A stretch of 64,000 nucleotides of DNA from Salipiger mucosus DSM 16094 (lineage in GTDB: Bacteria > Pseudomonadota > Alphaproteobacteria > Rhodobacterales > Rhodobacteraceae), in NCBI RefSeq assembly GCF_000442255.1, contig NZ_KE557277.1, positions 150,836 through 214,835 on the forward strand, written 5' to 3'. Of the stretch, positions 16,200 to 22,658 are shown piece after piece (position 1 is the stretch's first letter; each line of letters starts with the position of its first letter). The notes under the pieces are model-generated. The model worked only from the letters and a program-made list of their open reading frames with translations. It did no database searches and was not told the origin of the DNA. A program made the position numbers and the translations under genes.

Positions 16200-18554
16200 A
16201 TGCTTTTCGGACTCGATGGCGTCGAGATCGGCCTGATCATCGTCTTTCTCACGCTTTTCTCCGCGATCCTTTCGGGCTTTCCGGTGGCCTTTGCCATCGG
16301 TGGCGCGGGGGTCATCTCCTTCGGCATCATTGCCGCGCTCGACAGCGCGGGGCTGCTGGTACACCAGGCCATCGACACCACGTCGCAAGCCTATGACGCG
16401 CTGATCGCCTCGGGCGTGAAGGCGGACGACATCTCGGTCTTCCGATACCCGGAACTGCCGCGCTACGCGATGCCGGTCTTCGACCGGGGCTGGGAGATGG
16501 CGCTCGACCGCAACGTGTCGTTCATCGTCAACCGCGTGAACGAGCGCGTCATCGCGGGGCAGAGCATCGAGACGCTGCTCGCGGTGCTGATGTTCGTGAT
16601 GATGGGCATCGTGCTCGAGCGGTCCAAGATCGCCAACGATCTGCTGACCACCATGGCGCGGGTCTTCGGCCCGCTGCCGGGCGGTCTCGCGGTGTCGATC
16701 GTCGTCGTGGGCGCCTTCCTCGCGGCCTCGACCGGGATCGTCGGCGCGACCGTGGTGACCATGGGTCTGCTGGCCCTGCCCACCATGCTGCGGAACAACT
16801 ACTCGCCCGAGTTGGCGACGGGCGTGATCGCCGCCTCGGGCACGCTGGGGCAGATCATCCCGCCGTCGATCGTGATCGTTCTGCTGGGCACGCTCGCGGG
16901 CGATCTCTATGCCACGTCGCAGGAGGCGCGCGCCCAGGCGGCGGGCTGCACCGACGCGCTCACGCTGCTGGGCGAGCCGGCCGTGGTCTCGGTCGGCACG
17001 CTCTTCCAGGCCGCGCTGCTGCCGGGCATCCTGTTGGCGGGTCTCTATGCCGCCTATGCCTTCGGCTACGCGATGTTCAATCCGTCCAAGGCGCCGCCGG
17101 TGCAGCTGGGCGGCGACACTGGCGAGGCGGTGACGCGCGGCGAGGCCGTGACCTGGTATCTCTTCGTGCCGGCGCTGATCGTGGCGGGGACCATCGGCCT
17201 TGGTCAACTGGGCGTCGTGGGCTCGCAGTCGGTGGATGTCGACCGCTTCTCGGAAGCGGGCGAGGTCGCCAGCCTGCGCACCAACGTCTCCGAAGAGTGC
17301 CAGGCCGCGATGATCGACCTGCACGGCCAGTCCGCCTGGGACCAGGCGGTCGAGGAGCAGGCGGCCATCGACGAGGCCGGCGGCTTCGAGCAGGCGGAGG
17401 AGCTGAGCGAGGAGCAGATCGCCCAGAACCGCGCCGCCGCCATCGAGAGCGCGGCGCCCATCGGCACCGGCATCGCGGTCATCGCGGTGATCCTCGGGAT
17501 CGTGCTGGCCATGGCGCGAGGCGTGTCGCCCTCGTCCGAGCCGCTGCCGCTGGTGGTGGGGGCCGCGGGCCTCGTGCTGGGGCTGGCGGTCGACTGGCTG
17601 CTCATCGCGCCCGACATGTCGGCGATGTCGACGGTGCTGCTGATGCTGATCCCCTGGGTCATCGCGCTTTGGGGGGCAAAGCACGCCGCGCAGCGGCTGG
17701 GCCAGAACGAGCTGATCCGTGTGGTCTTCCCGCCGCTGGTGCTGATCGTGGCGGTGCTGGGCTCGATCCTGGGCGGCATCACCAACCCGACGCCGGCGGC
17801 GGCGCTGGGGGCGGCGGGCGCCATCATGCTCGCGGCCTACCGGAAACTCGGCGAGCAGGAGCGCAGCCCGCGCATCATCCTGTGGGCGACCTTCGCGGTG
17901 GTCATCATGATCCTCGTGGGCATCAACTTCGACCTGCGGATCACCGGCGAGACGGTCGATGCGGAGACCTGGATCGCCTTCATCGTGGCGCACGCGGCCT
18001 ATCTCTTCGCCTTCTTCGGGCTGCTCTACGCCTGCTGGATCCTGCTGCGCGCGGGCGTGCTGGGACCGGCGGTGCGCGAGACCGCGAAGGTGACCTCGAT
18101 GGTCTTCACGATCCTCGTGGCCTCGCAGCTGCTGAACCTCGTGGTGATCTCCTTCGGGGGCGAGCACTACATCCAGCAGTTCCTCATGAGCTTCGATGAC
18201 GAGCACAAGGTCTTCCTGATCGTCATGCTGGTGCTCTTCATCCTGGGCTTCGTTCTGGATTTTCTCGAGATCATCTACATCGTGGTGCCCATCGTGGGCC
18301 CGGTGATCTACGGCGGCTCCTTCGATCCCAAGTGGGTGACGATCATGATCGCGGTGAACCTGCAGACCTCGTTCCTGACCCCGCCTTTCGGCTTCGCGCT
18401 GTTCTACCTGCGCGGCGTGGCCCCGGCGAGCGTGACGACGGGACAGATCTATCGCGGGGTGCTTCCCTTCGTGCTGATCCAGGTGGCCGGCCTCGCGCTG
18501 CTGTGGTTCGCGCCCGGCATCGTGACCATCGTGCCGGACCTGATCCCGAACTGA
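16200..18554 (+). CDS. TRAP transporter large permease (DctM), expanded form
   Basis: 784-residue integral membrane protein; ordinary DctM is about 430 residues. Recognisable DctM stretches are SGFPVAFAIGGAGVISFG near the N-terminus, GTLGQIIPPSIVIVLLGTLA (about residues 216-235) and LQTSFLTPPFGFALFYLRG near the C-terminus. Extra material includes a soluble insert at about residues 61-112 and a second, acidic soluble segment at about 340-420 (rich in Glu and Gln) followed by added helices. I think it is a natural long subfamily, since the frame is clean. It pairs with the equally long DctQ. Confidence 0.88.
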   Translation: MLFGLDGVEIGLIIVFLTLFSAILSGFPVAFAIGGAGVISFGIIAALDSAGLLVHQAIDTTSQAYDALIASGVKADDISVFRYPELPRYAMPVFDRGWEMALDRNVSFIVNRVNERVIAGQSIETLLAVLMFVMMGIVLERSKIANDLLTTMARVFGPLPGGLAVSIVVVGAFLAASTGIVGATVVTMGLLALPTMLRNNYSPELATGVIAASGTLGQIIPPSIVIVLLGTLAGDLYATSQEARAQAAGCTDALTLLGEPAVVSVGTLFQAALLPGILLAGLYAAYAFGYAMFNPSKAPPVQLGGDTGEAVTRGEAVTWYLFVPALIVAGTIGLGQLGVVGSQSVDVDRFSEAGEVASLRTNVSEECQAAMIDLHGQSAWDQAVEEQAAIDEAGGFEQAEELSEEQIAQNRAAAIESAAPIGTGIAVIAVILGIVLAMARGVSPSSEPLPLVVGAAGLVLGLAVDWLLIAPDMSAMSTVLLMLIPWVIALWGAKHAAQRLGQNELIRVVFPPLVLIVAVLGSILGGITNPTPAAALGAAGAIMLAAYRKLGEQERSPRIILWATFAVVIMILVGINFDLRITGETVDAETWIAFIVAHAAYLFAFFGLLYACWILLRAGVLGPAVRETAKVTSMVFTILVASQLLNLVVISFGGEHYIQQFLMSFDDEHKVFLIVMLVLFILGFVLDFLEIIYIVVPIVGPVIYGGSFDPKWVTIMIAVNLQTSFLTPPFGFALFYLRGVAPASVTTGQIYRGVLPFVLIQVAGLALLWFAPGIVTIVPDLIPN

Positions 18555-18564
18555 TCCCTGACCG

Positions 18565-18591
18565 CCGCCCGCCGGAGCCTCCGGCGGGCGG
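18565..18591 (+). terminator. Hairpin terminator after the TRAP operon
   Basis: Perfect 12-bp stem CCGCCCGCCGGA-GCC-TCCGGCGGGCGG beginning ten bases after the dctM stop. No T run, so termination may need Rho, but the position fits an operon end. Confidence 0.6.
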
Positions 18592-18704
18592 TGCAGCCAT
18601 CCGCGCCCGGCGCGGCGCGTTCCCGTGAAAGGACCCGCAAGGGAACCTTCCACCGCTGGAACGCCGTTTCTCCCTCAGCACCCCACGCAGACGGGAGATC
18701 CGCA

Positions 18705-19463
18705 ATGCCCTTCGATGACACCTCGAAAACCGCGACGCTTTACCGGATGGTCATGCCCGGCCACCTCTGTCCCTTCGGTCTCAAGACCAAGGATCTGCTC
18801 GAACGGGAGGGCTATACCGTCGAGGATCACCCGCTCGAGACGCGTGAGCAGACCGAGGCCTTCATGGACAAGCACGGGGTGAAGACCACGCCGCAGGTCT
18901 GGATCGGAACCGAGCGCATCGGCGGTTACGAGGAGGTGCGCGAGTTCTTCGGCAAGCGCGTGAAGGCCAGCGACGAGACCTCCTACCGGCCGGTCGTCGC
19001 GATCTTCGGCATCGGCCTGCTCATGGCGCTGGCGGTCAGCTGGGCGGCCGAAGGTGCGCTGCTGACCCTGCGCACCTTCGAATGGTTCATCGCGATCTCG
19101 ATGACACTGCTCGGCATCCAGAAACTGCAGGACGTCGAGAGCTTTTCGACCATGTTTCTCAACTACGACCTGCTTGCCCGGCGCTGGGTGCGCTACGGCT
19201 ACATCTATCCCTTCGCCGAGACGCTGGCGGGCGTGCTGATGATTGCCGGGGCGCTGGTCTGGATCTCGGCGCCCGTTGCGCTTTTCATCGGGACCGTGGG
19301 GGCGGTGTCGGTCTTCAAGGCGGTCTATATCGACAAGCGCGAACTCAAGTGTGCCTGTGTCGGCGGTGGCAGCAACGTGCCGCTTGGCTTCGTGTCGCTG
19401 ACCGAGAACCTGATGATGATCGCGATGGGCCTGTGGATGCCGGCCAAGGCCCTGCTGTTCTGA
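18705..19463 (+). CDS. Glutaredoxin-MauE fusion membrane protein
   Basis: 252 residues in two parts. Residues 1-85 are a glutaredoxin domain with CPFG (C22-G25) in place of CPYC, and the TTPQVWIGTERIGGYEEV segment that binds glutathione; having one active-site cysteine makes it monothiol-like. Residues 95-252 form a MauE/DoxX-type four-helix membrane domain with C216-A-C218 (KCACVGGG) before the last helix. Such fusions are thought to move electrons or repair thiols at the membrane. The start at 18705 gives a complete glutaredoxin fold; a GGGAGA lies upstream. It is separate from the TRAP operon and converges on the leucyltransferase gene. Confidence 0.8.
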   Translation: MPFDDTSKTATLYRMVMPGHLCPFGLKTKDLLEREGYTVEDHPLETREQTEAFMDKHGVKTTPQVWIGTERIGGYEEVREFFGKRVKASDETSYRPVVAIFGIGLLMALAVSWAAEGALLTLRTFEWFIAISMTLLGIQKLQDVESFSTMFLNYDLLARRWVRYGYIYPFAETLAGVLMIAGALVWISAPVALFIGTVGAVSVFKAVYIDKRELKCACVGGGSNVPLGFVSLTENLMMIAMGLWMPAKALLF

Positions 19464-19491
19464 GGCACCTCCGGGGCCTTGCGGCCCCGGG

Positions 19492-20304
19492 TCAGCTCCG
19501 GCTGTCGGGCAGCGAGATGTTGGCCACCTGCTCGGCAATGGGGTCGGTCGAGAGGGGGTGCATCTCCATCTCGTAGTCGCGCGTGTCGTGCATCCGCTCC
19601 CAGCGGCCGCGACGATAGACCTCGAGCGCGTCGAACTGCGCCTTGTAGCCCATCTTGGGCGAATTCGGCACCCAGTAGCCCAGGTAGACGTAGGGCAGCC
19701 GCGCCTCGCGCGCGATCTCGATGTGATCGAGGATCATCCAGGTGCCCAGGCTCTGGCGGTGCAGCTCGGGGTCGTAGAAGGAATAGACCATCGACACGCC
19801 GTCATCGAGCACATCGGTCAGGCAGACCGCCTTGAGATCGCCGCTCTCGCGGTCGGTGTATTCCACCACGCGGCTGCGGATCGGGGTTTCCTCGATCATC
19901 GCGGCGAACTCGAAGATGTCCATGTCGGCCATGCCGCCATCGGCGTGCCGCGCGTCGAGATAGCGGCGGAAGAGCGCGAACTGCTCCTCGGTCGCCCAGG
20001 GGCTCGAGGCGCGCCGCGCGAGGTGGCCGTTGCGCTTCACGAGGCGCCGCTGGCTCTTGGAGGGCGTGAACCGGTCAACGGCGATGCGGGCCGACAGGCA
20101 GGCCGCGCAATCCGAGCAGGACGGCCGGTAGAGCACGTTCTGCGACCGGCGGAAGCCCTGCTTCGAGAGGCTGTCGTTCAGCTTCTCGGCGGTGTCGCCC
20201 TGCAGCGCGGTGAAGAGCTTGCGCTCCATCCGGCCGGGCAGGTACGGGCAGGGTTGAGGAGCCGTCACATAGAATTGCGGCGCAAGTGGCAGCGAGTGTC
20301 GCAT
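19492..20304 (-). CDS. bpt: Leucyl/arginyl-tRNA-protein transferase (Ate/Bpt family)
   Basis: 270-residue N-end rule enzyme that adds leucine (Bpt) or arginine (Ate) from aminoacyl-tRNA to N-terminal Asp or Glu, marking proteins for ClpS/ClpAP. The N-terminal cysteine motifs CPYLPG and CSDCAAC are in place, and [18 protein letters not shown] marks the C-terminal GNAT-like fold. In bacteria this family mostly transfers leucine. The start at 20304 ([12 protein letters not shown]) places the first conserved block where expected. It is the last of several reverse-strand genes here. Confidence 0.9.
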   Translation of the reverse strand: MRHSLPLAPQFYVTAPQPCPYLPGRMERKLFTALQGDTAEKLNDSLSKQGFRRSQNVLYRPSCSDCAACLSARIAVDRFTPSKSQRRLVKRNGHLARRASSPWATEEQFALFRRYLDARHADGGMADMDIFEFAAMIEETPIRSRVVEYTDRESGDLKAVCLTDVLDDGVSMVYSFYDPELHRQSLGTWMILDHIEIAREARLPYVYLGYWVPNSPKMGYKAQFDALEVYRRGRWERMHDTRDYEMEMHPLSTDPIAEQVANISLPDSRS

Positions 20305-20428
20305 TAGGTTCCCGTCGGCGGCGTTGGCGAACGAAAACGTAGCAACGAAAATTCGCTCCGCCAACCCCCCGGATATGGGGATCGGCGGCCCCGCGCGCGC
20401 TCTGCCGCCGCGTCGCGTGCGGCTGCGG

Positions 20429-20890
20429 TCAGGCGCGCCGGTTGAGCGCGGTGGTGCCCAGCACCAGGTCGGTCAGGCCCTGGCCGCGTTCGGTCACGCA
20501 CATGCAGACGATCGAGATCAGCTGCAGGGGCATGAAGGCGACGGAGACCGAGTAGCCCAGCGTGTGCAGGAAGGCCTGCATCCCGTCGAGCCGCTGGCCG
20601 CGCCAGTCGCGGAACTCGATCGCCATGAGGCGCATGCCCCAGGTGGCCGAGCCGCCGGCAATGGTGATGACCCGGTAGGCGAAGCCGACCACCATCCAGA
20701 GCGCGAAGAAAACGAAGGCGCCCAGGAAGGCGGTGAAGACGAGGGCGATCAGCACGAGCACCGCCACGACGAGGGTGTCCACGACCCAGGCGAGGCCGCG
20801 CTTGAGCGGCACGCTGTCGTAGAAGCCGCTCTGGCGCTGCGGGTCGGGCAGGTGCGAATAGGCGTCGTCGGGATACATGGACTGGCTCAT
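20429..20890 (-). CDS. RDD family membrane protein
   Basis: About 153 residues with the RDD pattern: [18 protein letters not shown] (first helix with the R and D of RDD), a second helix, then [18 protein letters not shown], the conserved loop, and a last helix. RDD proteins are of mostly unknown function; some act in ion transport. The start is unsure: 20914, 20890 and 20878 are all in frame and none has a clear ribosome site. I avoid 20914 because it directly follows a strong hairpin. Confidence 0.75.
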   Translation of the reverse strand: MSQSMYPDDAYSHLPDPQRQSGFYDSVPLKRGLAWVVDTLVVAVLVLIALVFTAFLGAFVFFALWMVVGFAYRVITIAGGSATWGMRLMAIEFRDWRGQRLDGMQAFLHTLGYSVSVAFMPLQLISIVCMCVTERGQGLTDLVLGTTALNRRA

Positions 20891-20916
20891 CACTCGTGGG
20901 GGCTGTTGGATCATAG

Positions 20917-20943
20917 CCCATGGCCCCGGGTCGGGGCCATGGG
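20917..20943 (-). terminator. Hairpin between DUF2852 gene and RDD gene
   Basis: Perfect 11-bp stem CCCATGGCCCC with GGGGCCATGGG and a 5-base loop, starting eleven bases after the DUF2852 stop. Likely the terminator of that gene, lacking a T run. Confidence 0.6.
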
Positions 20944-20953
20944 GGAAGCGCGC

Positions 20954-21382
20954 TCAGGCGCCTTGGGTTTCGGCTTCGTCCATGTCACGCGGCGCGCGGC
21001 TGCGCTCTTCCATGAACTGGTCGAACTCGGCCTTGTCGCGAGCTTCGCGCAGGCGCTGGAGGAAGTCCTCGAAGCTCTTCTGCTCGTCCTCGAGCCGCTT
21101 CAGCGTGTCGGCCTTGTAGGCGTCGAAGGCGGCGTTGCCGGTCGGCCGCATGGCGTGGAAGCCGTGTGCATAGGCGTTGCGGTGGCGGGTGCAGGACTTC
21201 GAGAACATGCGATTGCTCCAGATCATGTAGGCGAGGAGGGCGAGGCCCACCGGCCAGAAGGCGATGAAGCCGAGAACCATGGCGACGATCCATGCGGGCT
21301 TGCCGCGGGCGTCGAGCCACATCTCGGCACGCTTCAGCCAGCCGGGACGGGCGGCGGTATCAAGGTGCGCGGTTGCGGTCAT
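20954..21382 (-). CDS. DUF2852 family membrane protein
   Basis: 142 residues. A single hydrophobic hairpin or helix (WIVAMVLGFIAFWPVGLALL, about residues 32-52) is followed by a cytoplasmic amphipathic tail with heptad-like charge (DTLKRLEDEQKSFEDFLQRL), which suggests a coiled coil. DUF2852 is widespread in alphaproteobacteria and unassigned. The ATG at 21382 follows AAAGGA. The promoter region carries two copies of a palindromic operator (21411 and 21470), so this gene looks tightly regulated. Confidence 0.8.
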   Translation of the reverse strand: MTATAHLDTAARPGWLKRAEMWLDARGKPAWIVAMVLGFIAFWPVGLALLAYMIWSNRMFSKSCTRHRNAYAHGFHAMRPTGNAAFDAYKADTLKRLEDEQKSFEDFLQRLREARDKAEFDQFMEERSRAPRDMDEAETQGA

Positions 21383-21410
21383 CTGTTGGTGTCCTTTGCT
21401 CTCGTGTGTG

Positions 21411-21429
21411 ATGTGAATGCCTTTCACAT
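21411..21429. promoter_or_regulatory. Palindromic operator copy 1 (ATGTGAA-N5-TTCACAT)
   Basis: Perfect 7-bp inverted repeat with a 5-base spacer, 29 bases upstream of the DUF2852 start codon. A second, slightly degenerate copy lies at 21470-21488. The surrounding bases also match (GTGATGTGAATG in both), so the pair are true repeats and not chance symmetry. Confidence 0.65.
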
Positions 21430-21469
21430 TACGAGAGATGGGAAGCGGACGGCCGGGCCGCAAGGGGTG

Positions 21470-21488
21470 ATGTGAATGTTTTTTACAT
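21470..21488. promoter_or_regulatory. Palindromic operator copy 2 (ATGTGAA-N5-TTTACAT)
   Basis: Same motif as 21411-21429 with one mismatch in the right arm, 59 bases away. It lies 94 bases upstream of the forward lipoprotein gene at 21582, so the pair could control both divergent genes. Confidence 0.6.
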
Positions 21489-21581
21489 TCGATTTCTGTC
21501 CGTTTGCGGGACCGCAGCCGTTTGATCATTGACAGCGGCAAGCCTCGGCTTGCAGCCTGACGTTACGGAAAAGGAGAACCC

Positions 21582-21926
21582 ATGATGTTTCAACGAGTAA
21601 GATCTTTTGCCGCCTTGTCGGTCATTGCCCTGGGCCTGTCCGCTTGCGTCGAGTCAGAGCCGATGCAGACCGGCGCGACCAACAGCTCTTCGACAATGAT
21701 GACCCGCGCCGAGACGGTCGCCGGTGGCTCTGTCACGCAGGCTGAACTCGCCTCCGCCTATGCGGAGGGCGAAGACCTCAAGACCGTGGCAGACCAGCCG
21801 GCTGGCCAGAATTTCGGCGCCGCGTGCAGGCGGCTGTTCAGCGCGACAAATTCACCGAGCGAACTGAATTCGCTGGAGGCCTCGACCTCGATCACGATGG
21901 CGAAGTGTGCTGGCTACATGAGCTGA
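21582..21926 (+). CDS. Small lipoprotein
   Basis: 114 residues with a lipoprotein signal: a basic start, hydrophobic core and the lipobox LSAC (cysteine at residue 22). The mature part is Ser/Thr-rich at first, then has a segment with two cysteines (GAACRRLF and MAKCAGYM), which could form a disulfide in the periplasm. The ATG follows AAGGAG. Family not recognised. It is divergent from the DUF2852 gene and shares its operator region; a small hairpin (21538-21553) lies in the leader. Confidence 0.65.
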   Translation: MMFQRVRSFAALSVIALGLSACVESEPMQTGATNSSSTMMTRAETVAGGSVTQAELASAYAEGEDLKTVADQPAGQNFGAACRRLFSATNSPSELNSLEASTSITMAKCAGYMS

Positions 21927-21929
21927 TGG

Positions 21930-21971
21930 CGGGCGCTGTGCGCCCGTGCGGCAGGGCGGGATGAGCCCGCC
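21930..21971 (+). terminator. Tandem hairpins after the lipoprotein gene
   Basis: CGGGCGC-TGT-GCGCCCG (21930-21946) and GGCGGG-ATGAG-CCCGCC (21955-21971) begin four bases after the stop. A further 8-bp inverted repeat (GACCCGCG with CGCGGGTC, 21992-22020) follows. Together they probably terminate from both sides. Confidence 0.5.
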
Positions 21972-22090
21972 ACCTGGCGAGAGACCGCCGTGACCCGCGT
22001 AGGCCCGTTCCGCGCGGGTCCTTCATTCCGGGCCCGATCGTGGGCGGAGGCGCACGGCCGGGCCGCCCGGCTCGTTCGCCCCGCCTGAGA

Positions 22091-22558
22091 CTATTCCGTG
22101 AACCCGGCGACCTGGGCCCCAGTCAGGGCTACCAGAGACGCGGAACTGATCGCGAAGACGTGCCGCGGGGTGCCGGCCGCGGCCCAGACAGTGTCGAACT
22201 CGAGGAGCCGCGGATCGAGCCAGGCCCGGATCGGCGAGAGATGCCCCAGCGGCGCGACGCCGCCGATGGCAAAGCCCGTCTGCTCGCGGATCAGCGCGGC
22301 GTCCGCCTTGCCCAGCGGCTCTCCGGCACAGTCAGAGGCGAGTGCGTCGCAGACGCGGTTGCCGCCGGCCGTGAGAAAGAGCACCGCGTCGCCGCTGCGC
22401 TCGGCGCGGAAGATGATCGACTTGGCAATCTGGTCCACCTCGCAGCCGACGCTGTCGGCGGCCTCCTGCGCGGTCCGGGCCTGGCCCACCTCGCGGATCT
22501 CGGGGGTGACCCCCGCCGCCTCCAATGCCGCGCGCACGCGCTTCAGGCTCTTGCTCAT
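22091..22558 (-). CDS. YbaK/ProX-type aminoacyl-tRNA deacylase-like protein
   Basis: 155-residue YbaK/aminoacyl-tRNA-synthetase-associated domain protein. Such proteins clear mischarged tRNAs, for example Cys-tRNA-Pro. The conserved lysine is in QIAKSIIF and the glycine-rich loop in GFAIGGVAPLGH; the C-terminal part VFAISSASLVALTGAQV matches the family. The start at 22558 (MSKSLKRV) fits the usual length. It is divergent from glnE across 100 bases. Which amino acid it edits is unknown. Confidence 0.82.
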   Translation of the reverse strand: MSKSLKRVRAALEAAGVTPEIREVGQARTAQEAADSVGCEVDQIAKSIIFRAERSGDAVLFLTAGGNRVCDALASDCAGEPLGKADAALIREQTGFAIGGVAPLGHLSPIRAWLDPRLLEFDTVWAAAGTPRHVFAISSASLVALTGAQVAGFTE

Positions 22559-22658
22559 GCCGTGTCTCCGGATCGTTCGGCGCGCAGGTAACCCCGGCCT
22601 TGAGCGAAGGGCAACCTGTTCGGTTGCACATCCGCCCGCTGCATGGCCATCTGTGCCC

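Noticed and set aside
16164-18653. Long reverse-strand open frame opposite dctM
   Set aside because: An antisense shadow of a hydrophobic gene: very rich in His, Asp, Arg and Gln, as expected from complementing membrane-helix codons in GC-rich DNA.
21411-21429. CRP site
   Set aside because: TGTGA and TCACA are there but separated by seven bases; CRP needs six. The second copy has the same odd spacing, so this is a different operator.
21411-21488. PpsR/CrtJ sites
   Set aside because: The core reads TGT-N11-ACA in both copies; PpsR needs TGT-N12-ACA, and no photosynthesis genes are nearby.
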